Of a stretch of DNA of 64,000 nt, positions 49,429-57,490 are shown piece by piece. Under the pieces are notes generated by a model that searched no databases, was not told the DNA's origin, and worked only from the letters and a program-made list of their open reading frames with translations. The stretch's first letter is position 1. Each line of letters starts with the position of its first letter. Source of the DNA: Oscillospiraceae bacterium. Its GTDB lineage: Bacteria > Bacillota > Clostridia > Oscillospirales > Oscillospiraceae. The stretch covers positions 1 to 64,000 of the forward strand of contig JAFYAU010000022.1 of NCBI GenBank assembly GCA_017540565.1. Reading direction: 5' to 3'. The translations under genes were made by a program, and so were the position numbers.

Positions 49429-50763
49429 TTAGCCTACGTTGATCTTTTCCACGGGATACTGGGCGGCATCGCCGCCGAAATGGCTGAGAGCCGCGAACAT
49501 GACCGTCAGGCCGCCGACTCTTCCGAAGAACATCAGGACGATCAGGACAAGGCGGGGCAGAAGGCTCAGGGCGGGAGTGATGCCCAGGGACAGTCCCACG
49601 GTACCGATCGCGGACGCCGTCTCGAACAGGCATGTGCTGATGGGAAGCCCGTCCGCCGCGCTGATGATGAAGGCGGCGGCAAAGGCGAGAAACAGATACG
49701 TGGTCAGAAGGGCGACGGCGTTCCGTACGGTATTCTCCTCGATCCTGCGGCCGAACATCCGGGGGTTCTTCCTGCGGCGGAACACGGCCAGCGATGTTGC
49801 CGCGAGGACCGCCAGCGTCGTCGTCTTCATTCCGCCGGCCGTTGAACCGGGCGATCCGCCGATCAGCATGAGGACGATCATCATTCCCCGGCCGCCGCTG
49901 GTCATTTCAGCGAGGTCGGTCATGCTGAAACCCGCCGTGCGGGGCGTGACCGCGTGGAACACTGACAGGCAGATCCGTTCCTTCAGGGGGAGGGAGGAAA
50001 AGTCCCGGAAGAACAGGAGAAGGGCCGGAATCAGAAGCAGGACGAGCGTCGTGGCGAGGATGACCTTGCTCTGCATGCGGTACTTCTTCAGATGGAACCT
50101 GTGTACGGCGATATCGTCCCAGGTGAGGAAGCCGATGCCTCCGATCACGATCAGCAGGCATACGGGGACGACGATGCCTACGGTGCCGCTGAAAGAGGAC
50201 AGCGAGGAGAACTCCCCGGTCGCAGTACCCATGACGTCGAAGCCGGCGTTGCAGAAGGCGGAAACGGAATGGAAGACGGCGGGCCAGATCCCGGCCGCCC
50301 CCATCCTGCGGCAGAACACGGGCAGCATGGCGACGGCACCGATGCCCTCCAGAAGGAAGGCGGACCGGAAGATGAACCCGGTCATGCGCACGATGCCGCC
50401 AACGTGATGGGCGGAGATGCTCTCCTGCAGCATGCTGCGCTGCATCAGGGAGATCTTGCGTCCGGAGACCATCGCGATAAAGGCGGTGACGGATACGATC
50501 CCCAGACCACCGATCTGGATCAGAATCAGGATCACGGCCTGCCCGAAGGCGGACCAGTACGAGGCGGTGTCTCTGACGACGAGACCCGTCACGCACACGG
50601 CGGAGGTGGAGGTGAACAGGGCCGTATCGAAGGAGGTCCAGCTGCGGCTCCGGCAGGATACGGGCAGCATGAGCAGCAGGGTCCCCAGCAGAATGACGGC
50701 CAGAAAACCTGCGATGATGATCCGGAAGGAGGACAGTTTTTTTCTCAATGAATGTCCGGTCAT
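49429..50763 (-). CDS. trkH: TrkH/KtrB-type potassium channel subunit
   Basis: A 444-residue integral membrane protein with four repeated M1-P-M2 units. Selectivity-filter-like segments are visible as 'TSTSAVCVTGLVV', 'SVSAFCNAGFDVMG', 'VTPRTAGFSMTD' and 'TASAIGTVGLSLG', each with the conserved central Gly. It forms the K+ pore and works with the TrkA/KtrA protein. First gene of the potassium operon, preceded by a region of phased repeats. Confidence 0.95.
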   Translation of the reverse strand: MTGHSLRKKLSSFRIIIAGFLAVILLGTLLLMLPVSCRSRSWTSFDTALFTSTSAVCVTGLVVRDTASYWSAFGQAVILILIQIGGLGIVSVTAFIAMVSGRKISLMQRSMLQESISAHHVGGIVRMTGFIFRSAFLLEGIGAVAMLPVFCRRMGAAGIWPAVFHSVSAFCNAGFDVMGTATGEFSSLSSFSGTVGIVVPVCLLIVIGGIGFLTWDDIAVHRFHLKKYRMQSKVILATTLVLLLIPALLLFFRDFSSLPLKERICLSVFHAVTPRTAGFSMTDLAEMTSGGRGMMIVLMLIGGSPGSTAGGMKTTTLAVLAATSLAVFRRRKNPRMFGRRIEENTVRNAVALLTTYLFLAFAAAFIISAADGLPISTCLFETASAIGTVGLSLGITPALSLLPRLVLIVLMFFGRVGGLTVMFAALSHFGGDAAQYPVEKINVG

Positions 50764-50793
50764 AGCGATTCACCCGTTCCATGATTTGCGCCA

Positions 50794-50859
50794 ATCATAG
50801 CCCATCCCTCACAAAGACGGCATTAAGGCATTCCCCGGAGAGATTAAGATTGCATTAAG
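50794..50859 (-). promoter_or_regulatory. Candidate KdpE-regulated promoter of the potassium operon
   Basis: A minus-strand -10 (TATGAT, 50794-50799) has a poor -35 (TGCCGT, 50817-50822). Immediately upstream ATTAAG (CTTAAT on the minus strand) occurs at 50822, 50843 and 50854, spaced 21 and 11 bases. Phased direct repeats beside a weak -35 fit activation by an OmpR-family regulator, most simply the KdpE encoded in the same operon. Confidence 0.6.
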
Positions 50860-50919
50860 GAAGAGGAAATGCGGAGCCATATTCCGCCGGGGGACGGTTA
50901 CTGGAAGCCCGGCGGTGTC

Positions 50920-50948
50920 TTGACAGTCCCCGGAGGATGTGCTATTCT
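50920..50948 (+). promoter_or_regulatory. Promoter of the FecCD importer operon
   Basis: TTGACA (50920-50925), 17 bases, TATTCT (50943-50948). The gene starts 265 bases later, leaving a long leader. Confidence 0.85.
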
Positions 50949-50954
50949 ACGCCC

Positions 50955-51144
50955 GTACTGATTCCGAGCTGAACGGCCTGTGGCACAGGCTATGGCCGCC
51001 AGCCTGACCGCTTCTGCGGTCACTGAGTCATGTTGGAAACGGCATGGCTTTCCGTGTTTGAGAAGGAAGCAGCAGCCGGGGGCGCAGGATGCCCCTGTGC
51101 GTTCGCGTATGCGCGCAGGCTGTTTCCGCAGCCTGCGCTTTTTT
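50955..51144 (+). ncRNA. Candidate riboswitch leader with intrinsic terminator
   Basis: The leader between the promoter and the FecCD gene has several strong hairpins: GCCTG/CAGGC (50976-50990 region), TGACCGC/GCGGTCA (about 51004-51021), GGAAA/TTTCC (about 51036-51055). It ends with GCGCAGGCTG (51113-51122) and CAGCCTGCGC (51129-51138) followed by TTTTTT, an intrinsic terminator 70 bases before the start codon. CAGCCTG at 51000-51006 could pair with CAGGCTG of the terminator's 5' arm as an antiterminator. The conserved boxes of cobalamin riboswitches are not seen. A molybdenum-cofactor-type element is one possibility, but the class is unassigned. Confidence 0.6.
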
Positions 51145-51213
51145 GTGCTCTGATTTCTCCGCGGAGCAGCGGACGGATTATCTTCAGATCGATGAAAGGA
51201 GGGAAGGAAAAAC

Positions 51214-52257
51214 GTGAACAAAAACGGAAAGACCCGGCGCCTGGGTCCGGTGATCACGGTTCTGGCCGTTCTCCTTGTCGTATCGGTTTTTGTTTCCTTC
51301 CTGCTCGGCCGCTATCCCATATCCGTGGGACAGGCGTTCGGCATCCTGACCGACGGACTGCTGAGCAAGCTGGGATTACCCGGCAGAGTGCCCGTCACCT
51401 GGACGGGGACGCAGGCATCCCTGCTTCTGAACCACCGGCTGCCGAGGATCATCCTCGCATGCCTCGTGGGCTGCTGTCTGTCATCCGCCGGCGCGGCGTA
51501 TCAGGGAGTGTTCCAGAATCCCATGGCTGCCCCGGACATCCTGGGTGCCTCTTCCGGCGCGGCCTTCGGCGCCGCCCTGGCCATCCTGCTGCATCTCGGA
51601 AGCGCCATGGTGGTGGTCATGGCCTTCTGCGGAAGCCTGCTGACGGTCCTGCTGGTCATCTATACCGGAAACCATCTCCGGGGGAAAAAGGCGGTCGGCC
51701 TGATCCTGGCGGGCATTATGATCGGCTCGCTGGTGTCCTCCGGTACCTCCTTCATCAAACTGGTGGCTGACCCGGAGAACGAACTGCCGGCCATCACCTA
51801 CTGGCTGATGGGCAGTCTGAACGGTACGAAGCCGTCGGACGTCCTGTTCGCGCTCATCCCCATGGCGGTCGGGATCGTGCCTCTGCTCCTCCTGCGCTGG
51901 CGCATCAACGTGCTGACGCTGGGGGACGACGAGTGCCGCACCATGGGCGTGAACGCCTCCCGGCTCCGCGTAGCGGTGATCCTGTTCGCCACGCTGATCA
52001 CGGCCGCCAGCGTGTCCGTCAGCGGCACCATCGGCTGGATCGGCCTCGTGATCCCGCACTTTTCCCGCCGGCTCGTCGGGAACAATTACAGAAAACTGCT
52101 GCCCGTGAGCATGCTGTTCGGAGCTGTGTTCCTGCTTCTGGTGGACGACATCTCCCGCAACCTGTTCACGACGGAGATCCCGATAGGGATCCTCACCTCC
52201 GTCATCGGAGTGCCGTTCTTCCTCTATCTCATTTCGGGAGAGGGGGACAGACTATGA
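51214..52257 (+). CDS. FecCD-family ABC importer permease
   Basis: A 347-residue permease with about ten membrane helices of the BtuC/FhuB/FecCD family. Typical segments are 'RLPRIILACLVGCCLSSAGAAYQGVFQNPMAAPDILGASSGAAFGA', 'YWLMGSLNG' and 'GWIGLVIPHFSRRLVG'. It transports a chelated metal: siderophore, cobalamin, haem or oxyanion such as molybdate. It starts at a GTG (51214) behind AAAGGAGGGAAGG and overlaps the ATPase gene at ATGA. First gene of a four-gene operon. Confidence 0.93.
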   Translation: MNKNGKTRRLGPVITVLAVLLVVSVFVSFLLGRYPISVGQAFGILTDGLLSKLGLPGRVPVTWTGTQASLLLNHRLPRIILACLVGCCLSSAGAAYQGVFQNPMAAPDILGASSGAAFGAALAILLHLGSAMVVVMAFCGSLLTVLLVIYTGNHLRGKKAVGLILAGIMIGSLVSSGTSFIKLVADPENELPAITYWLMGSLNGTKPSDVLFALIPMAVGIVPLLLLRWRINVLTLGDDECRTMGVNASRLRVAVILFATLITAASVSVSGTIGWIGLVIPHFSRRLVGNNYRKLLPVSMLFGAVFLLLVDDISRNLFTTEIPIGILTSVIGVPFFLYLISGEGDRL

Positions 52258-53051
52258 GCATCCGTGCGGAGAACATCCGCTTTTCCTACGGAGACCATGC
52301 CGTTCTGAAAGGCGTGAGCTTCGAGGCTCAGCCCGGCGAGTTCCTGTCCGTTCTCGGACCGAACGGCGTCGGAAAAAGCACGCTGTTCCGGTGCCTGCTC
52401 GGCCTGCTGACGCCCACGGAAGGGCGCACGATCATCGATGACCGCGACACGGCGGAGATGAGCGCCGCGGAGATGGCCAGGCGCATCGCCTACATTCCGC
52501 AGTCCCACGCCCCCGTCTTCAACTACAGCGTGGAGGACATGGTGCTCATGGGCACCACCGCCGGCCTCGGCCGGTTCTCCTCGCCCGGAAGGAAGCAGCG
52601 GGAGCAGGTACGGAAGGTCATGGACTGGCTGGACATCGGGGACCTGGCCGGCAGCGGCTACCAGAACATCAGCGGGGGGCAGCGGCAGATGGTGCTAATC
52701 GCCCGGGCCCTGGCCCAGCAGGCCAGGATCCTGATCATGGACGAGCCATCCTCCAGCCTGGATCTGGGCAACCGGATCAAAGTGATGAAAACGGTGAAGC
52801 GTCTCACCGGGGAAGGGTATACGGTGATCCAGTCCACTCACGACCCGGATCAGGCTTTCTTCTACTCGGACCGCATCCTGGCCATGAAGGACGGCCGGGT
52901 CCTGGCCTGCGGCGAAGCGAAGGATATCGTGAAGGATACTGTCATCTCCGAGCTGTACGGCACGGAGGTGGAGGTATACAGCCTGCGGGAGGACACCGTG
53001 CGCGTCACCCTGCCCGCGGAAACACACAGACACTCGAAGGAGGAACAGTAA
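52254..53051 (+). CDS. ABC importer ATP-binding protein
   Basis: A 265-residue ATPase of the FecE/BtuD type. Walker A (GPNGVGKST), signature (ISGGQRQMV), Walker B (ILIMDEPSSSLD) and the H-loop (STHD) are intact. The C-terminal about 25 residues go beyond the usual end ('RVTLPAETHRHSKEEQ'). Overlaps the permease upstream (ATGA) and the binding protein downstream (TAATG), so all three are tightly coupled. Confidence 0.95.
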   Translation: MSIRAENIRFSYGDHAVLKGVSFEAQPGEFLSVLGPNGVGKSTLFRCLLGLLTPTEGRTIIDDRDTAEMSAAEMARRIAYIPQSHAPVFNYSVEDMVLMGTTAGLGRFSSPGRKQREQVRKVMDWLDIGDLAGSGYQNISGGQRQMVLIARALAQQARILIMDEPSSSLDLGNRIKVMKTVKRLTGEGYTVIQSTHDPDQAFFYSDRILAMKDGRVLACGEAKDIVKDTVISELYGTEVEVYSLREDTVRVTLPAETHRHSKEEQ

Positions 53052-54229
53052 TGAAAAAACTGATTGCACTGATGCTTGCGCTGGCACTTGTTGCCGGCCT
53101 CGCGGCCTGCGGAGCGAAGACGGAGCCGGCGCCGAAAGAGGAGACGACTCCGGCGGAGGATACGGTGCATCCCGAACAGACAGAGGAACCGGAACAACCG
53201 GATGCTGAAGAAGAACCGGCGCCGGAGGTGCCAGAGGAGCCCGCAGCTCCCGAAATGGTGGAGTATACCGACGACTGCGGAAGGACCGTGGAAATCCCGG
53301 CTGTGATTACCCGCATCGTACCCACCGGCGGCCTGGCGCAGATTGCGTTGTTTGCCATTGCTCCCGAGATGTTCGTAGGACTGTCCACCGACTGGTCCGA
53401 CGCTGCCGGGGAGTTTATTCCCGCAGAGTATCAGGAACTGCCCGTCCTTGGCGCACTGTACGGATCGGCTGACCTGAACCTGGAGGAACTGGCCGTAACC
53501 GACCCGCAGGTGATCATAGACCTTGGAGAGGCGAAAAAGAGTATCGTGGAAGACATGGACGACATGCAGACTCAGACGTCCATCCCATCCATCCATATCG
53601 AGGCAACGCTGGCCACCATGGCCGACGCCTATCGCAGGCTCGGCGCCCTGCTTGGCAAGGAGGAACGCGCTGAGCAGATTGCCTCCTTCTGTGAAAGGGT
53701 GTATGACCGGACCCTCTCCATCATGGATAAGGTGGGAGAGAACAAGGTTACCGCTCTCTATGTGGTCGGAGACAAGGGACTGAACGTAATCGCGAACGGT
53801 TCGTTCCACGCGGAAGTGTTTGACCTGCTGACAGAAAACGTTGCCGTGGTGGAGAATCCCGCTGGCAAGGGCACCGGCAACGAGGTGACCATGGAGCAGA
53901 TCGCCCTGTGGGATCCTGAATTCGTGCTGTTCGGGCCCGACAGCATCTATGATACCGTTACGGAAACGGATACCTGGAAGGACATGAAGGCAATCGCAGG
54001 AAAGAACTATGTGAAAGTTCCCTACGGTCCGGACAACTGGATGGGTATGCCGCCCTCCGTGCAGCGGTATCTCAGCATGATCTGGCTGACGGCCGTCCTT
54101 TACCCCGAATACTGCGATTACGACGTGAAGGCGGAAGTGAAGGAGTGCTACGGACTGCTGTACAGCTCCGATCTCACGGACGAGCAGTACGAGTCCCTGA
54201 CGGAAGGCGCCTTCCTGCCGACGGAATGA
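53051..54229 (+). CDS. Substrate-binding lipoprotein of the FecCD-type importer
   Basis: A 392-residue lipoprotein with lipobox LAAC (Cys20) and an acidic Glu/Pro-rich linker (about 22-70). A class III (cluster A-II) periplasmic-binding fold follows: 'TDDCGRTVEIPAVITRIVPTG' as the usual first strand, 'ALYGSADLNLEELAVTDPQVIIDLG', a long backbone helix about 210-235, and 'WDPEFVLFGPDS'. This fold binds metal chelates or metal-oxyanions. The ligand is unknown; the adjacent NTPase and lack of siderophore genes leave cobalamin, molybdate/tungstate and iron as options. Confidence 0.9.
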   Translation: MKKLIALMLALALVAGLAACGAKTEPAPKEETTPAEDTVHPEQTEEPEQPDAEEEPAPEVPEEPAAPEMVEYTDDCGRTVEIPAVITRIVPTGGLAQIALFAIAPEMFVGLSTDWSDAAGEFIPAEYQELPVLGALYGSADLNLEELAVTDPQVIIDLGEAKKSIVEDMDDMQTQTSIPSIHIEATLATMADAYRRLGALLGKEERAEQIASFCERVYDRTLSIMDKVGENKVTALYVVGDKGLNVIANGSFHAEVFDLLTENVAVVENPAGKGTGNEVTMEQIALWDPEFVLFGPDSIYDTVTETDTWKDMKAIAGKNYVKVPYGPDNWMGMPPSVQRYLSMIWLTAVLYPEYCDYDVKAEVKECYGLLYSSDLTDEQYESLTEGAFLPTE

Positions 54230-54750
54230 AGAGGCATGCGCTGATCGTCGGAGAACAGGGTGTCGGGAAAAGCACCCTGATCGCTTCTGTACGACGTGAA
54301 CTTGCGGTGCCGGAGGCAGGAATCGAGACCGTCCGGGAGGCAGGTCTGGCTGATGAACGAGGTGCGCCCATATATATCTACCGTGTCGGAAGCCTTAGGA
54401 GGCAGGGACCCGAAAACCTCGTTGCCCGGGTGGGAAACGAAGGAAAAACGAGTTATCCGGAGGTGTTCGACAGATATGCCGGGTATCTGAAGGAAGACAT
54501 CTCGCACTGCAGCCTGATCATCCTGGATGAACTGGGTTTTCTCGAGTCGGACGCCGCTGCCTTCTGCGGCGGTGTACTGGATCTGCTGGACGGGGATGTC
54601 CCGGTCCTCGCTGCGGTGAAACCGAAGAATACGCCGTTTCTATTGGCGGTGCGGCATCATCCGAAAGCCGAGATCTTCACTATCGATGAGAGTAACAGGG
54701 ATATTCTGGCAAAGCAGGTGCTGGCCTTCCTGCGCGGGCAGCTGAACTGA
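54226..54750 (+). CDS. Nucleoside-triphosphatase of the THEP1/NTPase_1 family
   Basis: A 174-residue P-loop protein. Walker A is GEQGVGKST (residues 9-17); Walker B-like 'SLIILDELGFLES' lies in the middle and 'PVLAAVKPKN' follows. It resembles the small archaeal/bacterial NTPases (THEP1 type) which are related to MobB-like proteins. It starts at an ATG overlapping the stop of the binding protein (ATGA), so it belongs to the importer operon. Such NTPases often accompany FecCD importers in Clostridia; the role is unknown. Confidence 0.82.
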   Translation: MKRHALIVGEQGVGKSTLIASVRRELAVPEAGIETVREAGLADERGAPIYIYRVGSLRRQGPENLVARVGNEGKTSYPEVFDRYAGYLKEDISHCSLIILDELGFLESDAAAFCGGVLDLLDGDVPVLAAVKPKNTPFLLAVRHHPKAEIFTIDESNRDILAKQVLAFLRGQLN

Positions 54751-54762
54751 ACAGGAAAGACG

Positions 54763-54796
54763 CGGCCCTGCGCCGGCCGATGCCGGCGCAGGGCCG
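54763..54796. terminator. Strong hairpin ending the importer operon
   Basis: A perfect 15-bp GC-rich stem (54763-54777 with 54782-54796) and 4-base loop, but without a T tract (TGATGG follows). It lies 12 bases after the NTPase stop codon and 14 bases before dif-like site B. Confidence 0.7.
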
Positions 54797-54810
54797 TGAT
54801 GGTTCCGATA

Positions 54811-54838
54811 AATTTACAATAATAAAATTATGTTAATA
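54811..54838 (+). other. dif-like recombination site B
   Basis: Left arm AATTTACAATA, centre ATAAAA, right arm TTATGTTAATA. It follows the terminator hairpin of the importer operon and lies 40 bases upstream of an independent, near-consensus promoter (54878-54906). It is therefore not needed as promoter for the next gene. Confidence 0.6.
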
Positions 54839-54877
54839 TATGATGGAGGCTTTTCATCATCTTGTTGATTCTGCCGA

Positions 54878-54906
54878 TTGAAAAGACGGCACTGCCTGCC
54901 TATACT
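54878..54906 (+). promoter_or_regulatory. Promoter of the transglutaminase-like lipoprotein gene
   Basis: TTGAAA (54878-54883), 17 bases, TATACT (54901-54906). The start codon is 43 bases past the -10 box, with AAAGGAG before it. Confidence 0.85.
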
Positions 54907-54948
54907 TGGAAGCTGTGCATCAATTGTCCCTGGTAAAGGAGAAAACCC

Positions 54949-56226
54949 ATGAAAAAGATCATCTCTCTGCTGCTTGCCGTGATCCTTTGTCTGGGACTCG
55001 CGGCCTGCGGCGGCAAAGCTCCGGCGGAGCATGAGGAGCCGGAGAAACCTTCCGGGGCATCAGAGCCTTCGGAACCCGCCGGACCCGCGGTGCCGGAAGA
55101 CCCGTCGGACGCTCCGGAACCCGTTGACGGGGACGACTGGCGAAGCTGGCGCTGGTATTCCGACGATATGGAACTCGGGGAGGGGCTGACCGTCTGCTTG
55201 TCCATGCTGGACGAGGGTATGGGATACGGCGTGTACGAATCCTCCGGCGGAGAGCGGATCGGAACTCTGCCGGCACCCGCCGGCGCCGTCGATTTCTATG
55301 CCGGGGACATCGTGTGCGGCGACCGCGACGGAGAAGGATTTCTGGATATCGGGATCGTTTTTGAGAACGGCATGTCATGGTGGTACTGTCTTGAAGACGG
55401 CGCTCCCGCCTGGCCGGAAGATCCGGCCGGCGGCTTCCGCCTATACACGGCAGCCCGCGCCGGCGCGGATCTGACCTGTTTTCCCTATGAGATGCCGGAA
55501 GTGCCCAATATGACGCCCCTCGCGTGGGAGATCTATGAGGAGATCTGGCCGAAAGTGGAGGCGGTGGAGTATTTCATTTACGACGCGGAGACCTACGGCA
55601 ATGATTATCTTGACCAGATGCTGAACGCATTCGGAGCCATTCAGATCCTGCATCCGGAGGCGACGAACTACTTCATGCTCCGGGAGGTGATCGACGAGAA
55701 TATGGAGACGTCGCTGGAGTCGGACTACTCCTGCCGGTGGGATCCCGACAGAAGCACGGATCTGGAGGAAGTGAAGGCCGGCATTGCCGCTTTCGACGCG
55801 ATAGTCGAGGAGATCATCTCCGGAATCACGGACGAAATGACCGCCTACGAGAAATACTGGTATCTGGCCGCGACGGTCTCCGAGAACGCAGATTACGACT
55901 ATTACGGGAATACGTCCGTGGAATCGGCTCCCTGGGCCGGCGTCATGGGCGGATACGCCATCTGCTTAGGATATGCGGCGTCCATGGAATACCTGTGCCG
56001 CCGGGCAGACCTGTACTGCACGACGGTGGGAGGATCCTCGGAAGGCGAAGGACACGCGTGGAATCTGGTGAAGCTGCCCGAGGGTACCTACCATGTGGAC
56101 GTGACCTGGGCCGACGGCAACGGAGGCCCGTGGAGCGAGGACTGGATGGATTATTTCATGATGACTCAGGAACAGATCGAAGAGGACCACGTGATCGAAG
56201 ACGGCACCGTGGCCACGGGACCGTAG
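54949..56226 (+). CDS. Transglutaminase-like (cysteine protease fold) lipoprotein
   Basis: A 425-residue lipoprotein with lipobox LAAC (Cys20) and a Glu/Pro-rich linker (about 22-60). An N-terminal domain (about 60-180) with a DRDGEGFLDIGI metal-loop-like motif comes before the transglutaminase-like core with an intact triad: Cys339 (YAICLGYA), His369 (GHAWN) and Asp384 (HVDVTW). It could act as a protease or cross-linker on cell-surface proteins. It is a single-gene unit lying between dif-like sites B and C, with its own promoter and terminator. Confidence 0.85.
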   Translation: MKKIISLLLAVILCLGLAACGGKAPAEHEEPEKPSGASEPSEPAGPAVPEDPSDAPEPVDGDDWRSWRWYSDDMELGEGLTVCLSMLDEGMGYGVYESSGGERIGTLPAPAGAVDFYAGDIVCGDRDGEGFLDIGIVFENGMSWWYCLEDGAPAWPEDPAGGFRLYTAARAGADLTCFPYEMPEVPNMTPLAWEIYEEIWPKVEAVEYFIYDAETYGNDYLDQMLNAFGAIQILHPEATNYFMLREVIDENMETSLESDYSCRWDPDRSTDLEEVKAGIAAFDAIVEEIISGITDEMTAYEKYWYLAATVSENADYDYYGNTSVESAPWAGVMGGYAICLGYAASMEYLCRRADLYCTTVGGSSEGEGHAWNLVKLPEGTYHVDVTWADGNGGPWSEDWMDYFMMTQEQIEEDHVIEDGTVATGP

Positions 56227-56270
56227 GACAGGACAAGGCGGCGCTGCCGCCCGGTATTCATAACAGATCG

Positions 56271-56311
56271 CAGAGGCTTTTCCCGGGACCACTGGGAGGG
56301 CCTCTGTTTTT
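56271..56311 (+). terminator. Terminator of the transglutaminase-like gene
   Basis: CAGAGGC (56271-56277) and GCCTCTG (56300-56306) close a larger loop with an inner TCCC/GGGA pairing, followed by TTTTT (56307-56311). From 56312 to 56438 I see no gene or signal. Confidence 0.85.
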
Positions 56312-56438
56312 GCGTATGTCCCGGCTCCTCCCGGATGGACGGGGGCTGATGCGCTTTCCGTATCGCGGGACGGCGGCATCCTCCGTCTGCTGCCGGAGAT
56401 ACTCCGCCTGCCCGGCTTCCGGTTCTCAGGACACATTA

Positions 56439-56466
56439 GATTAACAATAATAAAATTATGTAAACT
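56439..56466 (+). other. dif-like recombination site C
   Basis: Left arm GATTAACAATA, centre ATAAAA (identical to site B), right arm TTATGTAAACT. As far as I recall, the right arm is identical to the XerD-side arm of Bacillus subtilis dif. The next gene has a separate promoter 33 bases downstream. Confidence 0.65.
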
Positions 56467-56498
56467 TACGGAATGAGATGTCCTTTCCAGCACGTGCC

Positions 56499-56527
56499 TG
56501 TCAGCGGCTGGAAGCGTGTGCTATAAT
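56499..56527 (+). promoter_or_regulatory. Promoter of the HD-domain gene
   Basis: TGTCAG (56499-56504), 17 bases, TATAAT (56522-56527); the start codon lies 31 bases further, after GAGGAGGG. Confidence 0.7.
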
Positions 56528-56558
56528 ATACCGGAACAATAAGCTGAGGAGGGTACCT

Positions 56559-57011
56559 ATGATCTATACCGAGATGACAAAGAAGGCGATCAATCTGGCG
56601 TTTGCGGCCCACGGGACGACACCCGGAAAGGACGGCATTCCCTATGTTGCCCATCCGCTGCACGTGGCGGAAGGGGCGGAGACAGAGGAGGAGACGATCG
56701 TTGCTCTGCTGCATGACGTGGCAGAGGACACTGACGTGACGCTGGACCAGATCCGCGCCGTGGGCTTTTCCGACTCTGTCATGGAAGCGCTTGCGCTCCT
56801 GACCCACGACAAGTCCGAGCCTTACCTTGAGTACGTATCGAGGGTGAGAGAGAACGAACTGGCCCGAAAAGTGAAGATCCTGGACATGCGCCACAACATG
56901 GATATGACCCGTCTGGCCGGCCTTCCTGAGGCAGACCGGCAACGGCTGGAGAGTAAATACAGGAAGGCCTGGCTTCTGCTGACAGATGACAGTGCGGATA
57001 CGGAAACGTGA
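56559..57011 (+). CDS. HD-domain phosphohydrolase, MESH1/SpoT-hydrolase-like
   Basis: A 150-residue stand-alone HD domain. Metal ligands appear as His in 'AFAAHGTT', 'YVAHPLHVAE', the HD pair in ALLHDVAEDTD and a late Asp ('KILDMRHNMDM'). The order matches the ppGpp-hydrolase domain of RelA/SpoT and small alarmone hydrolases. It may remove pyrophosphate from (p)ppGpp or act on another nucleotide. The ATG at 56559 follows GAGGAGGG. It is the first gene between dif-like sites C and D. Confidence 0.85.
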   Translation: MIYTEMTKKAINLAFAAHGTTPGKDGIPYVAHPLHVAEGAETEEETIVALLHDVAEDTDVTLDQIRAVGFSDSVMEALALLTHDKSEPYLEYVSRVRENELARKVKILDMRHNMDMTRLAGLPEADRQRLESKYRKAWLLLTDDSADTET

Positions 57012-57194
57012 GGCATATCTGTCCCGGGAAAGTAAGGAAGAATCCGTTTCTGAGGACGGAGCCGGAGTCCGAAGGGAAAAGAATTGCAGAACAGCAGGAT
57101 TCTGGCGGGATTCCTGTAGGAGTACTCGGCTGGTAGTGGTACAATATCCGCAGGAAGAGAAGAACGACGGAAACGGACAGGGAAGGGTGAGACG

Positions 57195-57392
57195 ATGAAG
57201 AAAACGGCGAAATGGATCCGGCGCACCCATGTGTTCCGGAGGGATGAGTACGAATGCTCCTCATGCGGAGCGAAAACGGACAAGCCGAAGAAGGTCTGTC
57301 CGGGCTGCGGCCTGCCGATGAAGGGATCAAAATACGACCCGTCCTGGGTGGAAGAGGTCGTCCTGATGGATATGATCCTCGGAGACGACTGA
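57195..57392 (+). CDS. Small zinc-ribbon protein
   Basis: A 65-residue protein with two CxxC motifs (CSSC at about 22-25 and CPGC at about 36-39) that would bind one zinc ion, basic residues around them and an acidic C-terminus. Function unknown. GGGAAGGGTGAG precedes its ATG. A possible extended -10 (TGGTACAAT, about 57136-57144) in the 183-base gap upstream may give it its own promoter. It ends 14 bases before dif-like site D. Confidence 0.75.
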   Translation: MKKTAKWIRRTHVFRRDEYECSSCGAKTDKPKKVCPGCGLPMKGSKYDPSWVEEVVLMDMILGDD

Positions 57393-57406
57393 AAGAAATC
57401 GGGAAT

Positions 57407-57434
57407 AGTTGACAATTAAATAATTATAGTAAAT
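57407..57434 (+). other. dif-like recombination site D
   Basis: Left arm AGTTGACAATT, centre AAATAA, right arm TTATAGTAAAT. It begins 14 bases after the zinc-ribbon stop codon. The left arm contains a TTGACA that could double as a -35 box for the next gene, since no other promoter is seen in the 56 bases between this site and that start codon. Confidence 0.55.
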
Positions 57435-57490
57435 ATATTGCCGCCATGAGGACGGGTATCCGGACAGGTGCGGAGAAGGGAGAGGGAAAC

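Noticed and set aside
50955..51144. Cobalamin riboswitch
   Set aside because: The FecCD gene invites this, but I do not find the B12-box (AGCCAGGAGACCTGCC-like) or the GGGAA/CCACTG blocks in order.
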